Below are positions 37,326-49,400 of a DNA stretch of 64,000 nt, piece by piece. This DNA comes from Lateolabrax maculatus (taxonomy: Eukaryota; Chordata; Actinopteri; Acropomatiformes; Lateolabracidae), in assembly GCA_031216445.1 (NCBI GenBank), contig CM062196.1, positions 27,510,001 through 27,574,000 of the forward strand, written 5' to 3'. Position numbers and translations under genes: made by a program. Below the pieces are notes generated by a model. It worked only from the letters and a program-made list of their open reading frames with translations, made no database searches and was not told the DNA's origin. Numbering within the stretch: the first letter of the stretch is position 1; every line of letters begins with the position of its first letter.

Positions 37326-38501
37326 GTAAGACCCTCTTGACCCTGACAACCCCTCCCTTCTGCCATTCAGGTTGCCGTTTCCATCAGCAAGGTCCTCTCT
37401 CATCACCTACTCTGCACCGATGCTCTGCCTCCTGACTGCTAATAGGGAAGCCGGTTCCCTCCATTCAACTGGAGTCAAAGTCAAACCTGTTGATGCCTGT
37501 TCGCTCTCTGCTGTCATTTGTTGCTCTCTCCGTCTCCCTTTCTATCTCGTCTTTGTCTCCTGGGTGGTGATTTATGTATTTTGCTTCAATGCACTGCTGT
37601 TAGTTTGCTTGATCTGCCTAACCTCATGGAGACGGGGATGTTTTGACTCGTCAGGGGTGAAAGAGAGGTTGGCTGCGGTTCTCCCCCATTTTGTTTTGGG
37701 GAGGTGGAGGTTTACATGTGGAGTCTCGCACGTAGAGAGAGGCTGACACCTTCACCGTTGTACATACCGTGTGGGATGGATAGGTAGGAAATTCCCCCGG
37801 AAGCGGTCTCCAGTTCGCTGGATGTGCTGCAGCAAAAGCCTGCATGGGGAAAGCAAGCCTCAGGGCTTCTCATAAGTAGGCCTTGTCAACAAACAATTTA
37901 ATTAGCCTCAACTGATATAAGGTTCTCAAAGGCAGTTTTCAAAGCATGGGGTGATTCATTACTGCTTTAGTCTTACTGGACGTTTGGTGCAGTTTGCTTT
38001 TTAAAAAATGTTAAAGCTTCTGTATGCTAAATACAGTTACTACTTATTATTTAGTGCTGCTTAACTAGAGCTAAATATTTTCTGCTACTGAGAACTATTG
38101 GCCTATTTTGACCCAGTGTCACATCTCATTATATCCCCTTGTTTTAGCTCTAAAGCATATGAAACATCACACATAGATATTCAAACAGGCCTATTTAAAG
38201 GATAGCTTTAGACTTTTTTCAAGTCTATCTTAGTACAATACTTACATGCCATTTGTACAGTGAAAGAGTTAATGGTTGCTGTAATCAATCCTTCTGTCCA
38301 TACTACCCATGAAGCAATACCTTCAAAGAGCAACACTGTCAGAAACTGTACAAAATGAAGTCTACATTTTTACCAATTCTAAAATATTGCTTCAGCAGTT
38401 CAACCTGGATGTTTGTGGATTTATTTACTGGTCCTGCTAATAAACATACATGCCACTGACTGGTGTCAGCTAGTAATGATGGCCCTTCTTACCTTCTTAG
38501 A

Positions 38502-38523
38502 TGCACACACACACACACACACA
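38502..38523. repeat. (CA)n microsatellite
   Basis: A CA tract of about 10 units. Confidence 0.93.
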
Positions 38524-41303
38524 AATGATTGAAAATCTAATGGCAACTTTTTATATGACATTGGAGTGCTGTTAACAAAACAAAAAAAAATAATTTTGTT
38601 CTCTGCTTGTAGAAGTGTATGACATGTTAATGAAAAGTTGCCATTAATCAAAATAGAAATCCTACCTTTTTTTGCAAGAAGAATCCTCCACTAACCAAAC
38701 AGAGCCGTAGCCAACAAGTCAGATTGTGAAGTATGACATTTGTTTTTTCTGCTTCTCTTTTTAAGGTTCCTGTCTGTGTTGCTTTAACGTTTAACCTCTC
38801 CAGGTGTGCTGGTAGCTTACGTTTCCATTTTCATCTCAGTGTGGCTTCCAAGCAAACACTGCAACATGCCTTAAGTTGCCTAAGTTTGTCTTCTTCTTTT
38901 TTTTTTTTTTTTTTGCTTTTCATGATTTTCTGTATTTTGTTCCCCACTCCACAGTCCCTCTTTCCTCCCATGTGTCAGTCATATACACAGAATGTATTTA
39001 TGTATTTTTCTGTCAATCTCTGAAATGCTTGCAGTTATTTTTAATTGTTTAATGTGTTTCGTTTTGTTTGCACCTCTTCTACTGAACATGTGAGAGTATT
39101 TTAAGTTTGCTCTGTTGTGTTTGTGAATGTTGTTGTTCATATACAGTACAAACTTTTACTTGGAACAGACAGATGGTCCCTTGGTCCACTTAGCCAAGAA
39201 GAGATAAGAATGATATGACATGTACACACTGTAGATAGTTGGCTCCAGTGCTCCATGATAACACACTAATTCAACTGACCAAAGGCTCCATGATAACGTT
39301 AGTATGCACTACTTTAGAGAATGTAAAAATAGAGAAAATTACATTAAAATGCAAACAACTTTAAAAGTCAGTGGTAAGAAAATAGAGAGAGACTATGACT
39401 GAATTGTGTGAATAATTAGTTTATTATCTAAACTGGAGCTTTAAACCGCACCTTACGGCTAAAAAAGATGGGGGACAATAATTTCTGTACAAAACTGCAT
39501 TGTAAAATCTCAGTTAGCCATATTAAGTGGGTATGTTCATTCTGGTCATGTTTGTTGCCAGTGTGGTGCCCCGGTAACAAGCCTACATATGATCAGGTAT
39601 GACTGATCAGGTAGTATATCCAAAAAGATACTCAACTGATTAGGCCAATTTCAACTGCTAAATTTAACTTCGGCTGATTTACTTTAGTTGACAGTATGAC
39701 CAAAAAAAACAAAAAAAAAGTAAAAGGATCCAAATTTCCATAGACGTTTCTCACAGCTTGCAGAAAAAGCACAGCTGAAACAAATTTTGTCAACGATGAC
39801 TCAATTCCATTAGGTGTCCCGGTAAGCTGACAGGCACAGTACCAGGGCCTGGAACTGGCTCACTTAAGCCTGGAATGGAGTCCTTTAATGTTATCAATTA
39901 CACCTGTGGTTGACACTGCTATGGCCAGCCAAAATGTCTGCTGTGAAAAGGTCTGTTGTGTTCCCTAGATGTAAAAATGGCAAAGATGCAGGAGTCCAAG
40001 TGACAAGGTAACATCATACCACCCTCAAACTAACAGTAAATATCTGTAAGTCAAATGTGTGAAAAAAATTGTAAAAACTAAATTATAGATATAAGCCTAG
40101 CACAACCCTGGCTAACTTGTTCTAAAAGACCTTTCACTAACAAAGACCACGCCAATAAAGATATGAATTTAGAATGGTTTAATACATAGTATTGAAGAAA
40201 GAGAGCTGAGATGATGTAGAAGGGATGGATAGAGGGTCAGGAGAGAGGGATGAGAGGTGAGGGTTGAAGGGATGAGGGATACAGGCTCAGGGATGCAGGG
40301 GATAGAGGGTGAGGGAAGGAATCAAGGTCCTGGAAGAACGAATGGAGAAGTGCGTTTGTGGACCAGATTCAGCTGGTGTCAGGAAGACATGAGGGAACTG
40401 GGGGAGTCAAGACTCTGGGTGGGGGAACCTTCTCTTAGTGCACTCTGGATGGTTAGATTGAGCCCCCAAAGAAACTTCAGGAGGAAACTGTATGTGGACG
40501 TTTCTGATTGTTGCAGATGTAAGTATGGTATGCTGGAGAAAACCTGCGGCTGAGAATTTCTTAATGACATGTTTGAGGATTCCCTGCCGAGAAGCAGTGG
40601 AGACGGCTGTGATGCAGATGGAATGCCCAGAGTATGGCTTGGGGGATATTCCAGATCTGGGTAAGATTTGGTGAAAGGTGGTGGTGATACCAAAAGCGTG
40701 TGGTGACTAGCCAATTGAGTCCTCCCCAAGGGGGTTTGGGGGAAACCTGACTGGCCAGTCTTGAGTTTACATAGTAATGTAAAGGTTTTTTTTGGACTAA
40801 GGATCCAGTCTCATCAAAAGAGGTTGACGGGTCAAGGTAGACGGACTAGTTGGTCTTTCTGCATTTGACGTGGAAGATTGTCTTAGGAATGAATGGAAAT
40901 GTCACGTAAAGTTGCGCGTTTAGATGAAAGGTAGTTGAGTTATCTCATGTTACTTTTCAGAGTCGGTCTAGACAATACTCTTTAAAATGGCCTGCATGCG
41001 CAACTGCAGGAGAGCAGTCGTAGGAAGTGGCAGTCGGAAAGGGTGCAGCCGTGGTGATGTTGATAGCCTTGGTTTGCTTGGATGGCAGAAGGATGTAGGC
41101 GAGATCTTTGTAATTACCTAGGATCCCCGTAATCCTCCATTTATAAAATGGACCTACGATTTGGATTTTGGTATGGCTTAATCCATAAAATCATGTACAA
41201 GTAGTTATTTATAAAACCTTGCTTTTACATGGAAATGATCTTGTCTCTGAGACAAGTCTAGACTTCACATAAGTGATTTTCCTGCTGGTTATGTAGGGGC
41301 ATT

Positions 41304-41386
41304 GTAGTCTGGCATTGCCAGACTATTTTGCAAGTGCCTAATAGTCTGGAACCTCAGTTCATTTTTGATTTCCAAGGGGCGCAGAG
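41304..41386. mobile_element. fragment of the 8-bp-duplication element family, inverted
   Basis: TAGTCTGGCATTGCCAGACT, then TTCATTTTTGATTTCCAAGG and GGCGCAGA match the terminal part of the element copy at 63064 in the same orientation. The rest of the element is absent. Confidence 0.65.
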
Positions 41387-41818
41387 TGGCTGCGATTAGC
41401 TAACTAGTGAGACATGAATAGCTTACTGGCTGCTAATACTCGTGAAGTGGAGGCAGAGGAAGAGTGGACCTGTCTGGTCTGGAATATACCATCCTCACTT
41501 TAATCGGCTCACCTGGGCAGGAAAAGGGAGCTTTGTGTACCCAGGCCTCTGGTGAACTTGCTTAATGAACAATGTGATAGGAATCATCAGTTAAAGGTGT
41601 AAGGAATTAATTTTAGGATTGAAGGTGTACAGGATGCAATGTTCAAGAAGCACCCATGTCTGTTCTAGCATTATTGGAGGACATGGAAAACTGTGTTAGC
41701 TGTTAGATTGAAATTTGGAGGAGCGGAGACCGTATTGCTGTGTTTAGCTGAAGGAAGGGTAGAACACAGGGATGAAAAGAATTAAAGTGAGTGAAAAAAG
41801 GTTGTATATGTACGGAAC

Positions 41819-42293
41819 TAGCCTGGGAACCAGACGAATCTGCAAGCTTATGTTTCATTTGCTCTGGCAGATATGTCTGGCCCCTCTCCTATTCAAACTG
41901 ACTTCCCTGCCGATTTCTTGGGATAACCAATCACAAGCATCTCGTAGGAGGCGGGTTTAATACGATGACTGACAGAGACGAGCGCTGTTCAGGTATCTTT
42001 GTAAATATCCAAGATGGCGGCTCCCGTTCAGTGGCAGGCTACAGCGGCAATATTAAACGGACTGGACGGTAAATTTACAACTGCACTTAAACTTTATGTT
42101 GATAAGAAATATGTGTTTGCCGAACTTCTGACAGGACGTACCATCCGACAGGATTTCAAAACAGCGTTTCGTCACTCTGATTGGATGTGTCCGCCCGTGG
42201 ATAACTGGCGGACACAACCAATCAGTTCAAAAATGAACTGAGAGGTTCCAGACTAATACGCATTTGTGAATTAGTCTGGGGATGCCAGGTTAT
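41819..42293. mobile_element. short inverted-repeat element, copy 2 (8-bp target duplication)
   Basis: It starts TAGCCTGGGAACCAGACGAA and ends AGTCTGGGGATGCCAGGTTA. The flanks are perfect copies of TACGGAAC (41811-41818, 42294-42301). At 475 bp it is the longest copy and has the intact interior motif CCAAGATGGCGGC. No coding capacity. Confidence 0.9.
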
Positions 42294-42892
42294 TACGGAA
42301 CAGGTACAAAGGGAAATACTACCTGGTCCCCAGGGGCTGGTGGGGCTGTCTGCGGCCCTGGATGGGGTGGATGTGCGGTGATGTCATTTGGGCAGTCAAG
42401 CAGGTGGATGGCGGAGATGCCGGAAGGCATGGAATATTGATGTTGGCTGTTGATGTTGATGTTGGGTTGGAGTTGCACCATGCCCGTGGGTATGGCCACT
42501 AGGTGTAAGCATGTGCACCACGGAGCACAAGCGGCTCTGCCAAGGAGTTTGGCTGTAGTCTGACTGCTGCAGGAATATCATGATTTGTGAATAATCGCTT
42601 TCAAACAGATCACAGTTAGGGGATTAGTGTTATGGTTAGGGATTAGGGTTAGGGGTCAGGGTTAGTTTGGATAGATTGATCTGCAGATCGGGATCCATGG
42701 TAAGTTAATGCTTTGGTGTTGTGCTCTGGGTGTGTCGCTGTGAAAACTGAATCCAAAAAGGGGAATGTACTGATTAGGTGTGCTTGAATACTTTATGTGC
42801 GGAAATAGGATGTGTTTGAGGCGTGGTCTTTGTTCCCGAACCTAATTATAAAACTAAATTATGTTTTTGCCCGACCATCAAACCACGAACTA

Positions 42893-43028
42893 TGGAAACC
42901 CATTTGCGCCACTATGATGAAAAAATCATTATTATGGGTTAGTATCTCTAAATTATGACTTAATATCTCATAATTATGACTTACAGTATTGTCAGTTTTT
43001 TCATCACAGTGGCGCAAATGGGCTTCCA
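42893..43028. mobile_element. 136-bp inverted-repeat element flanked by TA
   Basis: TGGAAACCCATTTGCGCCAC at the left end is matched in reverse by GTGGCGCAAATGGGCTTCCA at the right end, about 34 bp of near-perfect inverted repeat including TGATGAAAAAA. TA lies on both outer sides. The centre repeats AATTATGACTTA-type units. This fits a Tc1/mariner-derived MITE. Confidence 0.8.
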
Positions 43029-44499
43029 TACAACTGGGCTTCCGTAATAAATAGAATGCAAACTTGAACATAAGAATATATTTTTGTTTCTGCATGAGGA
43101 CTTTGGACTGTGTTCCCTCATCTTTTACAGTGTAGTCACATTAGGAAGAGAATGCTTCACAGCCTGTATGGTGAGGAAGAATGATTCCCTGGACCAGTAA
43201 GTCTTTCAGTGAACATGTGGCATGTGCAGATAATATTAAGATAGACCTGGGGCTGGTTTCACAAAGATGGACTTTGATTATGAGATGAGATAGAACTACT
43301 AGTCAGAATTCAGACAGACATCTAAATTCATTTTAACATTGCACAAAGCTGTCTGATTCTTGACTATTTTAAGTAAGACTAATTTTCCATTAATTCTGGT
43401 TAAATTAACATCAGACGTATTGTAGATTGTTTCCATGGAAACATGGCTCTAAAAGTCTGCGATCCTTCGACAAATCCCAGCTCCATTATCATGTATAATG
43501 TTAAAAAGAGTGAAAGCTAACTAGTAAATCACTTTAATCAATAGTGGATGCAAACTCAGTTATCTTCAGTTGTTAAACAAGCTCTCGTTGATATCATGCA
43601 TATTGGTATAGTAATAGATAAGATGTATTTAAACAGCTTAATAAAATACAGTACTGTCTTGGTCTGATGATTGTAGTCCATATATAAATGCAGTCGCTGG
43701 CAGACCACACATGGATTACTTTAATGCCCTTGTTCTCATGGGTTAATGGGTAAGTGAACCAACGGGACCGCTCCTTTAATGCAGTATTAGCTTATCAGAT
43801 GTTCCTCCATAGTAACAAATCTGTTAAATAGTTAGGACTGGGCACATGGCAGAAGAAGTATAAATGTCCAAGGTGTTGTGAATAATCCTATCAGGGGCCA
43901 TGTTTATGTGTTCATTGATTTCAGGGCTTGGTGGCCGAGTTCACCCAGAGTCAATGGGCAGAATAAATGTGGGCAGTAACACACTGTCTGCTTTGTGTGC
44001 TTAACGAAGTCTAGTTGTCAGCCAGCCTGCAGCAGAGTTAAGGACAGGGAGGGCACTGTGGCTGTCTGTGACTGTATGTCTGTGTGTCCTTCCGTCTATT
44101 TGTGCAGGTGCTGAGCGGAAACACTGGAATAGTGCAATTTTTACAGTGTAGCACTGGTGGTCTTACTGTTTGTCTTCTTCTACTTATGTGAGAGTGTATC
44201 CATCGTGGCCTTTGCTCTGTGTGTGTGATGGGTTTGCACTGCATTGTTATGTGCCATATGATGTGTGTGTGTGTATTTGTCGCTGCACTGCACATGCTAA
44301 TGTCTCTACTGTGACTTTCTCGTTAATGGATAAGCAGATATTTGCCTGTTTTACTCTCTTTGTTTCTCCTTGTCTTCTTCCTCCTACTCCTTATTTTGCC
44401 CCTGTTGTTGTTTATTTTTTCTTTTTCACTTTATCTTAAATCCCTCCATCATCATTGCACCCCGTCATCCAAAAATACAATCCAAATCTCACCACTCAG

Positions 44500-44511
44500 A
44501 TCAACGGGAAG
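44500..44511 (+). CDS. ptprf: candidate ptprf micro-exon meB (DQRE in Ig2-Ig3 linker)
   Basis: A 12-nt segment lies between CACTCAG and GTTGGT. Read in phase 1 it gives D-Q-R-E and keeps the frame between LYVR and VRRVPP. PTPRS and PTPRD have a 12-nt micro-exon (meB, ELRE) at exactly this junction, so size, position, phase and the final R-E agree. The region from about 44342 to 44440 is strongly pyrimidine-rich, as expected upstream of a regulated micro-exon. The donor (GTTGGT) is weak. A short pattern like this can occur by chance in a 15.9-kb intron, so it is a candidate rather than a certain exon. Confidence 0.55.
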
Positions 44512-44803
44512 GTTGGTTTTTTCACTCTTTATCCTCTTAAATCCAAGGCCTGGCAGACTGGAGCCGTGCAGCGCTGGCATCTCGCCAGGCGCCTCAGGCC
44601 CGTCCCGGCTTCTCTATCAGGACCCCAATCCCCCCCCCCCACCCGCTACAGTATATTCTGTCTTGCACCACATCACATATTGCTCCATGCAGCCTGCTCC
44701 TCTGAAATTTTGTGAAATGAGCATGTCTTAAATGCCAATAATGTGTTCTCTGCACAAACAATGACAAAAACATTTCCCCACTGAAATTGCATTGTTGGAA
44801 GTA

Positions 44804-45232
44804 CAAATCTGCGAGCTCATGTTTCATTTGCTCTGGCAGATACGTCTGGCCCCTCCCAGTTCAAACTGACTTCTCTGCCGATTTATCAGACTAACCAATC
44901 ACAAGCGTTTATCTAGCACGAGGGGGGTTTAATACGTTGATTGACAGACACTAGCGCCATTCAGCTATCTTTGTAAATATCCAAAATGGCTCTCCCGATA
45001 CGGAATGTTCCCCGACCGGCTACAGCTGAAGTATTCAACGGACTGGATGGTCTCTACAAGGAGAACAAACAACTGCACTTAAGCTTTAAGTCGATAAGAA
45101 ATATGTGTTTGCTGAACTTCTGACAGTAGGTACCATCCGACAGGATGGTGCTTCGCTGTACTGATTGGTTGTCTCCGCCCGCCGATAACGCCCCTTGGAA
45201 ATCAAAAATGAACTAGGGGGGGATGCCAGGCT
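44804..45232. mobile_element. short inverted-repeat element, copy 3 (5' end missing, 8-bp duplication kept)
   Basis: The interior matches copy 2 (TCATTTGCTCTGGCAGATA, ACTGCACTTAAGCTTTAA, ACCATCCGACAGGAT) and the right end is GGATGCCAGGCT. The first 17 or so bases seen in other copies are absent. Even so, TGGAAGTA flanks it exactly (44796-44803, 45233-45240). Confidence 0.85.
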
Positions 45233-45363
45233 TGGAAGTAGTAACTGTGTATCGAAGTTTCTTTTCTTTTTTTTTTTTTTTTTTACTAGAGATAAGTAAT
45301 TTTAGGTGTCTATGGTTCCTATGGCATGCTATTTTAGTCATTATTTAATAAATAAATACATAA

Positions 45364-46112
45364 ATATGGCTATGAAATAAATCCTGAAATAAAAAAAATG
45401 AGGTAATAAATATAAAAACAAATATAAATTAATTCAGTAAATAAATAAAGTCATTTTTCAAATGACTACATTTATTTCAGTGAACTTTTATTTCCTATTT
45501 CTTAATGCCACATTTAGTTCCTATTTTTTTTTTTTAATTTCCATCTGTTATATTCAAATGAATGGGCCATGGTTATCTCAGATTTAGACCAAAGTAACAG
45601 CACCAGAAAATAACTGAATTTACGAGAAAGCCACCAACATCTCTGTCAGACTGATAACAGCATCTCAGAATTATTGTGACATGGCAGCCTTCAGAGGCAG
45701 CAATGCAACCAGGCTTCTCGTGGCTCCCAGCCCCCAGCTGGAGGTTTCATCGCACGCAGATGAAGAATGAACTAAGACCATGTAGCCTACTGTCCTTCCA
45801 TCCGCCAGAAATGTTGGTGGCTTTCTTGTATATTCAGTTTCAGTATATTCAGTGCTGTTGTATTTTCAGTGATTCAGTGCCACTCTGGTGCTGTTGCTTT
45901 GGTCTGAATCTGTGAGCTAACCGCCCCCTATTCATTTGAATATAACAGATGGAAATATAAAAAGAACTGGGAAATAAATATGGCATTAGAAAATAAAAGT
46001 CCCCTGAAATAAATTAGTCAATTGAAAAACATAATTTTTTAAATATAAACCTATTAAGCTATTTATTGAAGGATTGTATTCAGGATTTATTTCACAGCCA
46101 CAGCTATATTAT
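45364..46112. mobile_element. foldback element with arms of about 200 bp
   Basis: The left arm (45364-45565) and right arm (45925-46112) are imperfect inverted copies. The inner ends are nearly exact: CCATCTGTTATATTCAAATG is matched by CATTTGAATATAACAGATGG. The outer ends also pair (TGAAATAAATCCTGAA with the inverse of CAGGATTTATTTCA). About 360 bp of unrelated sequence lies in the loop, with no supportable gene. Confidence 0.8.
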
Positions 46113-46304
46113 GAAGTGTTATGACTTTGCTACAACCTCTGACTGACTTTTCTTCCATGAGAGTGATTGATGAAGGATAGGACGAGGTTTGAAGGTGCGA
46201 TTATTATGACCAAGATGTCATCCTTTTACATAGCTACCTGGGTACACGTCTGGAAATTTATTATATAGTATGTTTTAGGTTAACTTACAGAAATAACTCT
46301 TGGA

Positions 46305-46450
46305 CCCAATCCCAGCTGACATTGGGCGAGAGGCAGGGTACAGCCTGGACTGGGCGCCAGTCAATCACAGTGCTGACACATAGAGAGAAATAACCGTACA
46401 CTCTCACATTCACACCTACAGGCAATTAAGAGTCACCAATTAACCTAGCT
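46305..46450 (+). repeat. teleost dispersed repeat fragment
   Basis: CCCAGCTGACATTGGGCGAG, GGCAGGGTACAGCCTGGACT and AGAGTCACCAATTAACCTA form a block I recognise as common in many fish genomes. Class not determined. Confidence 0.6.
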
Positions 46451-49400
46451 CCCACCATTCTGTGTACACCATTACATGTAAGGTTGTGCACTGATTGTTT
46501 TGCCTGCTTTGTTTCTTGCCCAAACAAAACATTTGATTATTCTTAACATGTGACAAAGAGATTATAATGACGTGTCCAATATGTACTGATGTCACTTACT
46601 TCACACCTTTCTTGGTGAAGGAACAAAATCTTTACATAATTTGTGCGGACTACATGAATTCAGAGTTTGTGCTCACTTCACAAAATGTTGCAACTGCATC
46701 AGTCCCCTGACTTCCTCTCCAGCATGCTGATCATGTTTTTATTGTCTTGGCTAATTCAAAGGCATGGCTTTTCCCAGCTGTCATCGGCTGTCTGACCATC
46801 ATTACGCTGAGTGGCAGACTCTGGAATCATGCTGCTTTTACCATGCTCTCTTCCTATCTGTGTCTGCTACAAACCTAGACTCTCTAAGAGAACAAAATAG
46901 CCTGAAACATGTTTACAGCTTTTCCCCAGACTCTTTCTGCTGATCTTAGTAGGAGGACATGGAGGAGTAAGGGGCAGTGAAATACTATTGGAAAGAATTG
47001 CAGCCCTAGCTGAAGTGATTGTGTATGATATGTGGATTTACAGTCTTGTGGTGCAGCTTGTTGGTCTTTTATCCATTAGAAACAGAGTTGTCTTGTTTCT
47101 TAATGGCTTTATGTCTGAGGGCAGAGAAAAACATAGAGAGATGCTGCATGAGTGCAAGGCATCTGTATGTGATGTCAAATGTCAGTTACTTTATTGGTTT
47201 TTACAGTCTTTTAGGAAAGGATATTCTTGATTCTTGGTCTGCAGCAAGCCATTTGTGTTTATTGGTAACACAAGATAAAGTGGCTTTGATTTTGGGAGCT
47301 GCAATAAGGGCAGAGTTGAACACTAGAGTAGCAATGAAAGTAAAATGGCAGAGAAGATTTTAAAGAAGAATGAATGGCTTCTATATAATTTTAAAAACAT
47401 ATTTTTCTAGAAATTCTAGATTCTAGAAAAGAGATTTGTTGACAGTAAGACACCAAATATAAAATCACTTTACACCACATGAGATGATAGAAACGTCCTT
47501 TGCATGACTTGTGTCTAAAAGTCTAATGGGTTGATGGTGTACCATTTCTACTAACCGAGACTCTCTGGATTCACCACGTTTGTCCAGTGATGAATACCCA
47601 AAAGTAAAATTCTGGCTGAATGGTGTGCAATATTTATAATCTTAATGTAGCACACATAGAGCAACATAACTCAGCTCAACTTCACTTCATTCAGAGCCAC
47701 AAAAGTGGAATTGAGACTGGAAATTTAGCGGGGAATAAGTTAAACCAAACTAGTCAGTTTCAGTGGAATTGCACTTGAAGGTTTTAGCTTTAGTTCCACT
47801 ATATTTTGATGAATACACAGAACTCCATGTAAAACGAAAATAAATTGTATGGGGGTTTGAGGGTGCACTGTCCTTTTTATGTTGTCCCTCTAATCCTGCA
47901 GTAAGCATGCTGCTACCTCTACAGCTGCCCTGCTGCATGACTTCCCTGGCAATGCATACACATGTATGTGTGTGTCCCCAACAATCTTAGCTTGTCCTAC
48001 AGCTCCAACTTTTTATTTATTACGACTTCTCAAATCTTCTTTACTCATCACTCCTTCTCCCATCTCTTTTCTACTGCATGCCAATAAAAATATGAGTTTG
48101 TCTGCATTCTAACTGTCAGCTGCTCCTAATGTGCATCTGTTACTCCTAAATGTCGTCATGGCAACTGAGTGACAAATTCAGTCTAACCTTGGTGTCATTA
48201 CCTCAGTCATCTATCCATCAGGCCATTGTCCAGACCAAAAGTAGCACTAATAACATTCATTTTAACTTCTCACTCAATAAACTATTATCATCGCATCGTG
48301 ACCATCATACATGTCCACGGGTAACTTCATAGCTTCTAACTGACTAATATGAGAACATGATGATTTCCTCAGTGCTGGCCAGCACATTAATGTCATCCAG
48401 CATCAGAACAGAGAACTGTTGTACAAATTATCAACAAGAAGGTCTCATATTCACCTGGCAAATGCAAATTAATCAATTATATATATGAAATATATAAATT
48501 AACACTGTCACAGAAAATACATTTACACCAGCTGAACAGTACTTTGATTAGTGGTAAATATCATTATTATTATTATTATTACACTTGGACCACAGAGGGT
48601 TGCACAATGATGAATCAGTTTTAATATCATCTTTACAATATATTAAGGATAAGTTGGGCATACTGCACAAATGTTGGCTTTACACACACCAGCCCATCTA
48701 AGAACATCACTGCATTGTGTACTGCACTGCCAGAGCTGGGAAGGAATAGACAAAGGAACAAAACTTATTTTGAAGGAATCTATATTTACTATAAATTTAA
48801 ATAAAGGTTTCCATGACCTTTCTCTGTAGATAATAGACCACAAGTCCAGCACCTTAAATAACCTCTCATATTGCATTACTGCTATGTTGTCCTTACATTT
48901 TTGCTCTTCCTGTGAGGATGAATAGTATGGGAAGGCTTCAAACCACACACCTTATATTGCATTCACATCATGTAAAACTGAAATGTTTGCTAAAGCTTTA
49001 CTAGTTTCAATCTGCTATTGAGATTCAGTAGATTAAGTACAGTCAGGAAACAGTGCTGATGTAACTGCTGGCCAGCTGAGGCTAACACATCCTATTTTAG
49101 TATCATACTTCCTCCCACTTTGCTGTGGTAAGGATATAAACAGGTAATTTCTATGTTATGATCTCTGTCAGTAAGATCTCTGAAATATTACTGGCTCTGT
49201 TTTTTCCATTTACCAACACACACACACAAAGCTTTGTCTCTGTTAGCATCTAAATTTTAAGGATTTCGATTTGCACCCTTACCTGGTACATCAATATTAA
49301 AATAAAAATCTTGCTTTGGAATGATCCGGGGTTATAAGCAGCACTTCCCACATGGCCACATTAGAGACAGGCCACCTGCGTGTGTGTGTGTGTTGGGAGA

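Noticed and set aside
40379..40729. 116-codon minus-strand open frame, proline- and serine-rich
   Set aside because: It looks like the antisense of a purine-rich block; no family, start context or splice support.
44342..44731. 129-codon open frame on the + strand
   Set aside because: It is a pyrimidine-rich intron translation around the candidate meB exon; no protein-family likeness.
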